Shown here one piece after another: positions 7,555 to 14,565 of a DNA stretch of 14,801 bases. The notes below the pieces were generated by a model. That model was not told the DNA's origin. It did no database searches and saw nothing but the letters and a program-made list of their open reading frames with translations. This DNA is from Pseudomonadota bacterium (GTDB lineage: Bacteria; Pseudomonadota; Gammaproteobacteria; Burkholderiales; Thiobacillaceae): positions 1 to 14,801 of the forward strand of contig JAUPLV010000038.1 of the NCBI GenBank assembly GCA_030836725.1, in the 5' to 3' direction. Within the stretch, counting starts at the first letter, position 1; each line of letters begins with the position of its first letter. The position numbers and the translations under genes are program-made.

Positions 7555-8013
7555 TCAGCGCCCCTCGTAGAAGTGCTCGATCAACGGCTTGCGGAACTCC
7601 CGATGGCAGCTGTGGCAGGCGGCCTGAAGCTTCTGGAAGGCGAGGATGACGCCGTCGCCATCGCCGGCCTGGGCGGCTTTGGCGACCGCCTTGGCGGCAT
7701 CATGGGTTTCGCCGTCATGCGACTTGAACTTGCCTATGTTGGTGCCGGCAAAGCTCATGACGCGCAATTTCTCGGCGAAGGGCGGCTGCGGGTGATCGGC
7801 AATCAGCAAGGCGGATTTCTCAACCAGGGGCCAGTCTTCGCGGGAAATTCCGTCGGTGATGGCCTGCGCATTTTTGCCCAGATCCTTCATGATGTTCCGG
7901 AGTTCGAGGGGTTTGGCTTTGGACGCCTTGGAATCGGCCAGGGCCTGGCCGGCGCCTGCGAGGACGGCAAGTCCGGCGAGCAGGCTCAATGCGGCGGCGA
8001 GAGAGGGTTTCAT
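7555..8013 (-). CDS. Class II-like (cytochrome c'-type) c-type cytochrome
   Basis: A 152-residue periplasmic protein: signal peptide 1-26 ending ALA, a helical body and one haem-binding motif CHSCH at residues 133-137, close to the C-terminus. The C-terminal position of the single motif, the four-helix-like body and the length match the cytochrome c'/c-556 class. It is an electron carrier or ligand-binding haem protein; the partner is unknown. The start at 8013 has AAGGAG at a normal distance. It is the last gene of the operon running from the TetR gene, 34 bases after the ABC ATPase gene. Confidence 0.85.
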   Translation of the reverse strand: MKPSLAAALSLLAGLAVLAGAGQALADSKASKAKPLELRNIMKDLGKNAQAITDGISREDWPLVEKSALLIADHPQPPFAEKLRVMSFAGTNIGKFKSHDGETHDAAKAVAKAAQAGDGDGVILAFQKLQAACHSCHREFRKPLIEHFYEGR

Positions 8014-8047
8014 GGTTTCCGGTCTCCTTATTTTGATGATGGGTTTT

Positions 8048-8761
8048 TCACGCGATCTCCCGCCCCTCGCCGGCTTCTTCGTAGGTCTTGCCGTCGCGGA
8101 TATGGTAGATGCGCTTGAAGGTGGGAATGATCTTTTCGTCGTGGGTGACGACGATGATCGCGGTCTGGAATTCTCGCGCCAGGCGGTTGAGTATCTTCAC
8201 CACGGTGAGCGCGCGTTCGCTGTCGAGCGGCGCGGTCGGCTCGTCGGCGAGGATGATCGGCGGCTTGTTGGCCAGTGCCCGCGCAATCGCCACGCGCTGC
8301 TGCTCGCCGCCGGAAAGTTCGGCGATGCGTGCCTGCGCGCGGTGCTGCACGTCGAGCGCGGTGAGCATCTCCAATGCGATGGCGCGTGACTTGGCGTTGG
8401 ACACGCCGGCCAGCATCGGCAGCAGCGCGACGTTGTCGGTGGCGTCCAGAAACGGGATCAGGTACGGCGCCTGGAAGACAAAGCCGATGCGGTCGCGGCG
8501 CAACGCGCGCAGGTCGCCGGTCTTCCAGCCGTTGTCGTAGATCACCTCGCCGCCGAGGGTGAACTTGCCGGCGGTCGGCTCGATCACCGCGCCGAGGCAT
8601 TTAAGCAGCGTCGTCTTGCCGGAGCCGGATGGCCCGATCAGCCCGACCACCTCGCCCGGATAGACCGACATGTCGACGCCCTTCAGCGCGTCGACCGCGG
8701 TGCTGCCGCTGCCGTAGCGCTTGGTGATGCCTTCGATGAGGATTGCCGGAGAGTCAGCCAC
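8048..8761 (-). CDS. ABC transporter ATP-binding protein (MacB/LolD/DevA-like)
   Basis: A 237-residue nucleotide-binding subunit that powers the permease encoded just upstream. Walker A GPSGSGKT is at residues 43-50, the Q-loop glutamine at 97, the signature LSGGEQQR at 149-156, Walker B IILADEP at 169-175 and the switch histidine at 207. It belongs to the exporter-type group with LolD, MacB and DevA. The start is GTG at 8761, with GGAGG six bases upstream, inside the last codons of the permease gene (8-base overlap), so translation is coupled. The D-loop reads APLDS instead of the common AALDS, a mild change. Confidence 0.92.
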   Translation of the reverse strand: MADSPAILIEGITKRYGSGSTAVDALKGVDMSVYPGEVVGLIGPSGSGKTTLLKCLGAVIEPTAGKFTLGGEVIYDNGWKTGDLRALRRDRIGFVFQAPYLIPFLDATDNVALLPMLAGVSNAKSRAIALEMLTALDVQHRAQARIAELSGGEQQRVAIARALANKPPIILADEPTAPLDSERALTVVKILNRLAREFQTAIIVVTHDEKIIPTFKRIYHIRDGKTYEEAGEGREIA

Positions 8762-9947
8762 CGATCGCCTCCGCCGGGTCTATTTTGAGCGCGGCGCGGA
8801 TCGCCAGCACCGAGGCCAGCGCGCACACCACCAGGGTCAGCACGAAGGCGCGCGCGGCGTCGCCGGTTTCGAGCAGGACGTATTTGGGGAAAGCCGGCGC
8901 CCACAGGGTGGCGGCGAACTTGCCGACGAAGAAGCCGATGACGCCGAGTCCCAGCGCCTCCTGCATGATCATCGCGGCGATGGTGCGGTCCCGCGATCCG
9001 ATCAGCTTCAGCACGGCGATTTCCTTGATCTTGCCGAGCGTCATGGTGTAGATGATGAAGGCGACGATGGCCGCGCTCACCACCGAAAGGATCACCAGAA
9101 ACAGGCCGATCTGCTTGGCCGCGGTGGCGATCAGCTTGGCCACCAGGATCTCTTCCATGTCGTCGCTGGTGTAGGCGGTGTAGCGCTGCCAGCGCGCGAT
9201 GGTGTCGGCAACGGCCCGCGCGTCCGTGCCCGGCTCGAGTCGCAGCAAGACGGCGTTGACCTTGTGACTGGAAGTCTGGATCGCCTGCACCGCGTCGAGC
9301 ACGCCGGGCTGGCCGGGGCGGTTGACCGCCGGGTTGGCTTTGAGCCGCTTGCGGTCCTCGACGATGGCGTCGTTGTCCTTGAGGAACTGCGCTTCCTGCG
9401 CGTCCTTCAGCGGAACGAACAGCATCGGGTCGCCGCCGGACGACACCATGCGCCGGGTCAGTCCGACCACGGTGTAGTCGTTGCGGCGGATGCGCACCAC
9501 ATCGCCGACCGCGAATCCGGTCTTGGCGTCGGCCACCGCCTCGTAATGGGCGCGGGCGATGGGACGCCCCGCCACCAGGAAGGCCGGCCCGCCCGGCTTG
9601 CCCGGCTCGAAGCCGGCCACCATCACGCGCTGCGATTTGCCCCGGTGCGCCACCTGCATGGTGAGGTAGGCGACGTTGCCGGTCCGCGCCACGCCTTCCA
9701 GCCCGAGCAGGGCGCGATAGAGATCGTCCGGCACGGAGGACGGCTCGGCGAACGGCCCCAGGGTATTCTGCTGCACCACCCAGACGTCCGCATCAACCGC
9801 GCGCAGCAGCACCTTGGCGTCGTCGACCATGCCGCGGTACACCCCGGCCATGGTCAGCGTCACCCCGATCAGCAGGCCCAGCCCCATCCCGGTCAGCAGG
9901 TAGCTTTTGAGGTGGTACGCGATGTCGCGCCGCGCCAGATTAATCAT
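8754..9947 (-). CDS. ABC transporter permease, FtsX/MacB type (DevC-like)
   Basis: A 397-residue inner-membrane subunit. One membrane helix near residues 18-38 is followed by a large periplasmic domain (about 40-270), then three helices at about 275-300, 325-345 and 365-385. This is the four-helix type VII ABC layout of MacB, LolC and DevC, in which the periplasmic domain moves substrate into or across the outer part of the envelope rather than through the membrane. IKEIAVLKLIGSR before the second helix is the typical coupling segment. It lies between the fusion protein gene (34-base gap) and the ATPase gene (8-base overlap). Substrate unknown. Confidence 0.9.
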   Translation of the reverse strand: MINLARRDIAYHLKSYLLTGMGLGLLIGVTLTMAGVYRGMVDDAKVLLRAVDADVWVVQQNTLGPFAEPSSVPDDLYRALLGLEGVARTGNVAYLTMQVAHRGKSQRVMVAGFEPGKPGGPAFLVAGRPIARAHYEAVADAKTGFAVGDVVRIRRNDYTVVGLTRRMVSSGGDPMLFVPLKDAQEAQFLKDNDAIVEDRKRLKANPAVNRPGQPGVLDAVQAIQTSSHKVNAVLLRLEPGTDARAVADTIARWQRYTAYTSDDMEEILVAKLIATAAKQIGLFLVILSVVSAAIVAFIIYTMTLGKIKEIAVLKLIGSRDRTIAAMIMQEALGLGVIGFFVGKFAATLWAPAFPKYVLLETGDAARAFVLTLVVCALASVLAIRAALKIDPAEAIGG

Positions 9948-9981
9948 GGCCCGGGTTGCTCACGGACGTTCGGTTCGCTCA

Positions 9982-11166
9982 TCACGGCGTCAGCTTCTGC
10001 TCGCGCACCCGCACATCGTCGTCGAGCTGCTTCGCGCTGTAGACGATGACGCTGTCGTTTTCCTGCAGGCCGGACACGATCTGCACCTGCTCCGCGGTTT
10101 GAATGCCGGGCTGCACCGGCTGGAACCGGGCACGGCTCGATTCGATTCGCCAGACGCCGGTTTGGCCGCGGTACTGCGCCAGTGCGGCACGTGGAACCGT
10201 CAGCGCATCGCGGGTGGCGGGCAGGCGGATGGTCGCTTCCGCCAGCTCGCCCAGATACAGCTTCTCCGGCACGGAATCGAACGCCACGTTGACGATGCGC
10301 TCCTCGGTCACCGTGTCGCTTTGCAGCTCGATCCTCACCACTTTGCCCGACAGAGCCGCGCCCGGCTCGGACCGCAGCACGATGTCGGCAGCCTGCCCTA
10401 CGGCTACCCGCTCGGCGCGCGCCTGATCGACCCGGACGCGTACCCAAAGCTGGGCGGGATCGACCAGCCGCAGCACCGGCTGCCCGGCGACCACGGTGGC
10501 GCCCGGTTCGGCTTCGCGCACGGTCACCACGCCGTCGATCGGACTGAGCAGCCTGAGGCTGTTTTGCAGTTGGCCGATGGCCTGCACCTCGGCCTCGACG
10601 CGACCGATTTCGCGTTGCGCAGCGGCGGCGTTGGCGCGCGCGCCCGCCAGCGCCGCCTCGGCCGCAGCGGCTTCGTGGCGGCGGCTGTCGACCATTTCCT
10701 TCGCGACGAAATTCTGCCGGTACAGGGCGATGTATCGCGCGCTGTTGGCCTGCGCCAATTGCGCGCGGCTATCAGCCTCGACCACCTGGGCCTGGGCGGC
10801 CTGCGCCGACTGGCGCGCCCGCTCGACGGCGCTGCTCGCCGCGTCGGCGCGCTGGCGCAAATCGATCGGATCGATTTCGGCCAGCAACTGGCCCGCCTGC
10901 ACCCGGTCGCCCTGGTCGACCAGCACCCGCAACACCCGGCCTGCCTGGATCGGACCTACCGTGTACGCTCGCTGCGCTTCCACCGTTCCGATCCCGTATA
11001 CCCCTGGGTTCAGGTCGGTTCGCGTGGCCGTTCCGATCACCACTCCTACCGGGGCCAGCGGCCCTCGGGTATTGAGCAGCCACACAAATGCGGCGATGAA
11101 GGCGACCGCTCCCGCCGTCAGAAACAGGCCGCGCCGGCTGACCCTCAAGGCATCACGTAGATTCAT
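9982..11166 (-). CDS. Periplasmic membrane-fusion (HlyD/MacA-type) protein
   Basis: A 394-residue adaptor that joins an inner-membrane exporter to an outer-membrane channel. Residues about 13-31 form an N-terminal membrane anchor. The split lipoyl domain is seen at IQAGRVLRVLVDQGDRVQAG and again at LSPIDGVVTVREAEPGATV, with an Ala/Gln-rich coiled hairpin of about 100 residues between (QAAQAQVVEADSRAQLAQ and on). Beta-barrel and membrane-proximal domains follow. The ATG at 11166 comes six bases after the stop of the upstream cytochrome gene, with no strong ribosome site, so coupling is likely. No TolC-like channel gene is present here. Confidence 0.92.
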   Translation of the reverse strand: MNLRDALRVSRRGLFLTAGAVAFIAAFVWLLNTRGPLAPVGVVIGTATRTDLNPGVYGIGTVEAQRAYTVGPIQAGRVLRVLVDQGDRVQAGQLLAEIDPIDLRQRADAASSAVERARQSAQAAQAQVVEADSRAQLAQANSARYIALYRQNFVAKEMVDSRRHEAAAAEAALAGARANAAAAQREIGRVEAEVQAIGQLQNSLRLLSPIDGVVTVREAEPGATVVAGQPVLRLVDPAQLWVRVRVDQARAERVAVGQAADIVLRSEPGAALSGKVVRIELQSDTVTEERIVNVAFDSVPEKLYLGELAEATIRLPATRDALTVPRAALAQYRGQTGVWRIESSRARFQPVQPGIQTAEQVQIVSGLQENDSVIVYSAKQLDDDVRVREQKLTP

Positions 11167-11172
11167 GGCTGG

Positions 11173-11649
11173 TTAATGCCCGGCGTCGTGCGCAGGCGTC
11201 TGGATCTGATACATCGAGTGGCACTGCACACATTTTTGCAGCGTGCCGGAAAGCTGGTTCAGGGTAGCGCTCGCGTCCTTCATGCTCTCGGCGTCGAGCG
11301 CGATCTGGTCGAAATCGCTATGCACCGAGAATCCCAGCCGGCGAAATTCCTGCGGCAATTTTTTGCGTAGCTCGGCAGGCACTTCATGCACCATTTTCTG
11401 ACCCATGTTGCGCGAGGCCTCCGCCGCGGCCTGCAAATCCTGCTTGCCCAGCGCGCCGGTCATTTTTTGCAGGCCGTCGAGAAACATGCGCATCTCGGTC
11501 AGGATCATGGCACGTTCTCCCGGGTTCAGATCCAGCACGACGCGATCGTCATGATCGGGGACGTGATGGTCGGTGTGCGTATCCGCGGCAATTGCCGCGT
11601 TCAGGTTCAGTGCGAGGGCGGCAGCAAGAGCGATGGCTTGGGATTTCAT
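11173..11649 (-). CDS. Periplasmic mono-haem c-type cytochrome-like protein
   Basis: A 158-residue protein with a signal peptide (1-22, ending AIA), a His/Asp-rich stretch (DTHTDHHVPDHDD) that could bind metal, a helical body and one haem motif CVQCH at residues 140-144 near the end. The layout resembles cytochrome c'-type proteins, like the other cytochrome of this operon, but the two are not close copies. The ATG at 11649 overlaps the TetR stop by four bases (ATGA) and has GGAG eight bases upstream. It sits between the regulator and the export genes, which suggests a role tied to the transported compound or to redox sensing. That is inference. Confidence 0.82.
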   Translation of the reverse strand: MKSQAIALAAALALNLNAAIAADTHTDHHVPDHDDRVVLDLNPGERAMILTEMRMFLDGLQKMTGALGKQDLQAAAEASRNMGQKMVHEVPAELRKKLPQEFRRLGFSVHSDFDQIALDAESMKDASATLNQLSGTLQKCVQCHSMYQIQTPAHDAGH

Positions 11650-12338
11650 GGGGTGACTCCTTTTTCTGGTTGAGGACGAACGGCCTGTAGGAAAACCGGG
11701 AAGGTGCGAGCGGCCTCCGCCGCGAGGGTTCGTTTGCCGCGCAGGATCGAGGTTTGCAGCACCAGGCCCTGGATCATGCCGATGTAAAGCGTGGCGGCCG
11801 CATGGGTATCCAGATCGGAACGCACCATCCCCTGTTGCTGGGCATCCCGCAGCAGCCCGGCGATTTTCGCCTCGTAACCCAGCATGATTTCGGTCACCAG
11901 CTGGCGCAGGACGACACTGCGGCCATGAAGGTGTTCGGACATCAATACGCGTGGAATCGCGGGATGGCCGGCGATGAAGTCGATGTGCGCATAAAACATG
12001 CGCTCCAGCGCGTCCAGCGGATCGCGCCCCTTCGCGGCAGCGCGCCCCAGCACGGTCATCAGCCGGTCGCGCACCCACTGCATCACCGCCAGCCAGATTG
12101 CGTCCTTGCTGGGGAAATGACGGAATACCGCGCCCTGCGTCACCCCCATCGCCTGCGCCATGTCCTGGGTGGTGACATCGTCGACGCCCTGTTTGGCGGC
12201 CAGATCCAGCGTCACCCTGATGATTTCCTCGCGCCGCTCCTCCGCCCCCAGCCGCTTGCGGGGGGCGTGATCCTGCCTGGGCTGGCTGGACTCGGGTTGA
12301 TTAAACTCGGGCTGATTAAACCCGGCTTCCTCGGACAT
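11646..12338 (-). CDS. TetR/AcrR-family transcriptional regulator
   Basis: A 230-residue repressor. The DNA-binding domain (about residues 33-80) has the helix-turn-helix TTQDMAQAMGVTQGAVFRHF, followed by the usual SKDAIW. The C-terminal ligand domain is variable. It is the first gene of the export operon and very probably represses it from the inverted repeat directly upstream, releasing DNA when it binds a ligand. The N-terminus is odd: residues 7-21 are three degenerate copies of a five-residue unit (FNQPE, FNQPE, SSQPR), a low-complexity arm ahead of the DNA-binding domain. The start at 12338 has AGGG at eight bases. Confidence 0.92.
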   Translation of the reverse strand: MSEEAGFNQPEFNQPESSQPRQDHAPRKRLGAEERREEIIRVTLDLAAKQGVDDVTTQDMAQAMGVTQGAVFRHFPSKDAIWLAVMQWVRDRLMTVLGRAAAKGRDPLDALERMFYAHIDFIAGHPAIPRVLMSEHLHGRSVVLRQLVTEIMLGYEAKIAGLLRDAQQQGMVRSDLDTHAAATLYIGMIQGLVLQTSILRGKRTLAAEAARTFPVFLQAVRPQPEKGVTP

Positions 12339-12353
12339 GCATCGACCCTGGTT

Positions 12354-12375
12354 AGATAGTGACTGATTACTATCT
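12354..12375. promoter_or_regulatory. Likely TetR operator overlapping the -10 box
   Basis: Inverted repeat AGATAGT (12354-12360) and ACTATCT (12369-12375) with an 8-base spacer. It covers the -10 box and the expected start of transcription, the usual place for autorepression by a TetR protein. The spacer holds further half-symmetric AGT/ACT steps. Confidence 0.7.
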
Positions 12376-12400
12376 TAATCCGGCTACGGGCAGGCGTCAA
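12372..12400 (-). promoter_or_regulatory. Sigma70-like promoter of the TetR-ABC export operon
   Basis: On the minus strand a -35 box TTGACG (12400-12395) is followed after exactly 17 bases by TAAGAT (12377-12372). Transcription should start near 12365, about 25 bases before the TetR start codon. It reads into the six genes down to 7555, as no terminator is seen between them. Confidence 0.7.
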
Positions 12401-12435
12401 GCGCCGCGGCCTGACCCGGCTACGGTTCTGTGGCT

Positions 12436-14085
12436 TCAGATTTCCGTATTGTCCAGGCAGAGCAGCATCGCATCCGCCAGCGCACGCATCTCGTCCGCGC
12501 TCGTCACATAGGGCGGCATGACATATACGGTGTGACCAACCGGGCGGATGAACGCGCCCAGCGCCAGGGCCGCCTGGTGGAAACGGGTGGAAAAGCCGGG
12601 GGCGGCATCCGCCACGTCGAAAGCCCAGATCATCCCCAGATGGCGGAAATGGCGGACACGTGTGTGAGCGGCCACTTCCCCCAATATCCTTGTAAAATCG
12701 AGGGCCTTGACCCGGTTGGCGGCAATCACGTTGTCATGCTCGAAGATGTCCAGCACCGCCAGCGCGGCCCGGCAGGCGAGCGGATTGCCGGTATAGGAAT
12801 GCGAATGCAGGAAGCCGCGGGCGGTAGCGTCGTCGTAGAACGCGGCATAGATATCGTCGGTTGTGAGCACGGCGGACAGCGGCAGGTAGCCGCCGGTGAT
12901 GCCTTTGGACAGGCAGATGAAGTCGGCTATGCGGGAAACCCGATTCGGCGGGTCATCACCCTCTCCCCAGCCCTCCCCCCTCAAGGGGGAGGGCGCTCCG
13001 TAATCGGCGCTGCTGATTCTTGCGGTTTCTGTCCAGCCCTCCAGGGGGGAGGGAGTTCCGTCCCCGTGGTTGGCGGGCGATCCTGCTGGCGCCGGCTCCG
13101 TTTGGGCGCATCCCCCCTCCCTTGAGGGGAGGGGGTTAGGGGGAGGGTGAGAACCCTGCTCACACCCGAACTTCGACCCGCCACGGCAAGAAACGCTGCC
13201 CCCGGACTCGGCGGGCGCGGAGCGCCGGGAGCGGGAAGGAGGCGCGATTTCTGCATGCGTACCCGCCTGCTGGAACAGGGCTGCCTGCTCGCAGGCGAAC
13301 ATCGTCCCGGTACGGCCGAAACCCACGGCGATCTCGTCGGCGATCAGATGCACCCGATATCGATCGCAGAGTTCGCGCGCACGGGTCAGATAGGCGGGGT
13401 GATACATCGCCATGCCGGCCGCGCCCTGCACCAGCGGCTCGACGATGAAGGCGGCGGTGGTGCTGGCGTGTTCGGCCAGATGGACTTCCAGCGCGACGGC
13501 GCAGCGCAGGGCGTAGGCTTCAGCCGTTTCGCCCGCTTCCGCCAGCCGCGCGTCCGGCGTCGGCACCTGCACCGTGTGCCGCAGCAAGGGTTCGTAGGTC
13601 GTCTTGAACAGCGGAATGTCGGTCACCGACAGCGCGCCGACGGTTTCGCCGTGGTAGCCGTTCTTCAGGCTGATGAAGCCGTTCTTCTCCGGCTGGCCTG
13701 CGTTGCGCCAGTAGTGAGCGCTCATTTTCAGCGCAATTTCGGTAGCCGAAGCGCCGTCGGAACCGTAAAACGCATGGCCCAGGCCGGTCAGTTTCGCCAG
13801 CCGCTCCGACAGTTCCACCACCGGCTCATGGGTCGCGCCGGCCAGCATCACATGCTCGATCTTGCCGAGCTGGTCGGTGATCGCCGCATTGATGCGCGGA
13901 TTGCAATGGCCGAACAGATTGACCCACCAGCTCGAAATCGCGTCCAGATAGCGCCGCCCCTCCGTATCGATCAGCCACGGCCCCTCGCCGCGCGCGATCG
14001 CCAGCGGCGGCGTGGCCTCCAGCTGTTTCATCTGGGTGCAGGGGTGCCACACGGCGGCACGGGTCCGATTTAAAAGATCATCCAT
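12436..14085 (-). CDS. bioA: Adenosylmethionine-8-amino-7-oxononanoate aminotransferase with a 105-codon in-frame insertion
   Basis: BioA makes 7,8-diaminopelargonate in biotin synthesis using PLP and SAM. Motifs are clear: WHPCTQM near the start, SSWWVNLFGH, FYGSDGASATEIA, KNGYHGETVGALSVTD, IADEIAVGFGRTG and ICLSKGITGGYLPL, whose Lys394 binds PLP. The protein is 549 residues, while the family is usually about 425-450. The excess lies between A281 (of AEIAP, as in E. coli BioA) and D388 (of DFICLSKG), which should be almost adjacent. The inserted part is rich in Pro, Gly, Ser and Arg, and derives from GC-rich palindromic repeats. Its length keeps the frame and it has no stop. The insert falls in the loop just before the PLP lysine strand, so activity is uncertain. 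Start ATG 14085 has a weak ribosome site. Confidence 0.88.
   Translation of the reverse strand: MDDLLNRTRAAVWHPCTQMKQLEATPPLAIARGEGPWLIDTEGRRYLDAISSWWVNLFGHCNPRINAAITDQLGKIEHVMLAGATHEPVVELSERLAKLTGLGHAFYGSDGASATEIALKMSAHYWRNAGQPEKNGFISLKNGYHGETVGALSVTDIPLFKTTYEPLLRHTVQVPTPDARLAEAGETAEAYALRCAVALEVHLAEHASTTAAFIVEPLVQGAAGMAMYHPAYLTRARELCDRYRVHLIADEIAVGFGRTGTMFACEQAALFQQAGTHAEIAPPSRSRRSAPAESGGSVSCRGGSKFGCEQGSHPPPNPLPSREGGCAQTEPAPAGSPANHGDGTPSPLEGWTETARISSADYGAPSPLRGEGWGEGDDPPNRVSRIADFICLSKGITGGYLPLSAVLTTDDIYAAFYDDATARGFLHSHSYTGNPLACRAALAVLDIFEHDNVIAANRVKALDFTRILGEVAAHTRVRHFRHLGMIWAFDVADAAPGFSTRFHQAALALGAFIRPVGHTVYVMPPYVTSADEMRALADAMLLCLDNTEI
12956..13150. mobile_element. MITE-like palindromic element inside bioA
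   Basis: A 195-bp element (65 codons) whose ends are inverted repeats of about 38 bases: 12956-12993 matches the reverse complement of 13113-13150 at about 31 of 38 positions, both beginning TCACCCTC on their outer side. It contains three C/G palindromes: 12970-12994 (10-bp stem), 13037-13053 (loop shortened) and 13113-13135 (9-bp stem). The first two are direct copies with a shared GGGAGGG...TTCCG/CTCCG edge; the third is inverted. It has no gene of its own. Flanks 12925-12955 and 13151-13242 also lack BioA homology, so the full insertion may be larger (about 318 bp). I saw no clear target-site duplication. Confidence 0.65.
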
Positions 14086-14089
14086 GGAC

Positions 14090-14118
14090 TTGAATTTGTC
14101 GCATTACGCCCCTACTAT
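14090..14118 (+). promoter_or_regulatory. Sigma70-like promoter of groES-groEL
   Basis: TTGAAT (14090-14095), a 17-base spacer and TACTAT (14113-14118). The -10 box abuts the CIRCE operator, so bound HrcA would cover the transcription start. The groES leader would be about 100 bases. Confidence 0.65.
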
Positions 14119-14144
14119 TAGCACTCGACGGCGACGAGTGCTAA
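14118..14144. promoter_or_regulatory. CIRCE operator (HrcA binding site)
   Basis: Perfect match to the known CIRCE consensus: TTAGCACTC (14118-14126), nine bases, GAGTGCTAA (14136-14144). HrcA binds here and represses the chaperonin genes until heat or unfolded protein draws GroEL away. It also lies about 33 bases upstream of the divergent bioA start codon. Confidence 0.97.
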
Positions 14145-14169
14145 CAACACCTTCGCCGCTTCCTATTTT

Positions 14170-14189
14170 CGGGCTGCCATGGCAGCCCG
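14170..14189. other. Perfect 20-bp palindrome in the groES leader
   Basis: CGGGCTGCCA followed directly by its reverse complement TGGCAGCCCG. In RNA it would fold as a strong hairpin with a tight loop between CIRCE and the groES ribosome site (36 bases before the ATG). No T run follows, so it is not an ordinary terminator. Confidence 0.6.
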
Positions 14190-14225
14190 TGTTATCGCAA
14201 CCTGAACCGCAATGGAGACTTTGCA

Positions 14226-14516
14226 ATGAAAATCCGTCCTCTGCACGACCGAGTGATTGTCAAGCGCATGGAAGAAGAGCGCAAGACCGCTTCCGGAATC
14301 GTCATCCCCGACACCGCCGCCGAAAAGCCCGATCAGGGCGAAATCATCGCCGTCGGCACCGGCAAGAAAGACGACCAGGGCAAGCTGATTCCGCTGGACG
14401 TGAAAGTCGGCGACCGCGTGCTGTTCGGCAAGTACGCCGGCCAGACCGTCAAGGTCGAAGGCGAAGAACTGCTGGTGATGCGCGAAGAAGACATCATGGG
14501 CGTGGTCGAGCAGTAA
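14226..14516 (+). CDS. groES: Co-chaperonin GroES (Hsp10)
   Basis: A 96-residue cytoplasmic protein forming the seven-fold lid of GroEL. MKIRPLHDRVIVKR at the start, the mobile loop region EERKTASGIVIPDTAAEKP, and GEIIAVGTGK, GDRVLFGKYAG and the closing EEDIMGVVEQ are all typical and full length. The start at 14226 has GGAG eight bases upstream. It is controlled by the CIRCE element and lies 49 bases before groEL in one operon. Confidence 0.98.
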   Translation: MKIRPLHDRVIVKRMEEERKTASGIVIPDTAAEKPDQGEIIAVGTGKKDDQGKLIPLDVKVGDRVLFGKYAGQTVKVEGEELLVMREEDIMGVVEQ

Positions 14517-14565
14517 GCCCCCAGCTCTTACGCAATCCAACCGAATTCATATTCAGGAGTAGAAC

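Noticed and set aside
8721..10049. A long plus-strand open frame (442 codons) opposite the permease and ATPase genes
   Set aside because: The minus-strand genes carry complete ABC motifs and ribosome sites. The plus frame gives a His/Gly/Arg-rich sequence without known motifs, typical of an antisense shadow in GC-rich DNA.
9907..11160. A plus-strand open frame of 417 codons opposite the membrane-fusion gene
   Set aside because: Antisense shadow; no recognisable domain and it overlaps a well-supported adaptor gene.
12956..13150. CRISPR-like array, considered because of repeated GC-rich palindromes
   Set aside because: Only three unequal units in mixed orientation and no uniform spacers; the frame remains coding.
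13147..14073. A plus-strand open frame of 308 codons opposite bioA
   Set aside because: BioA motifs run through the minus strand; the plus frame shows no motif.
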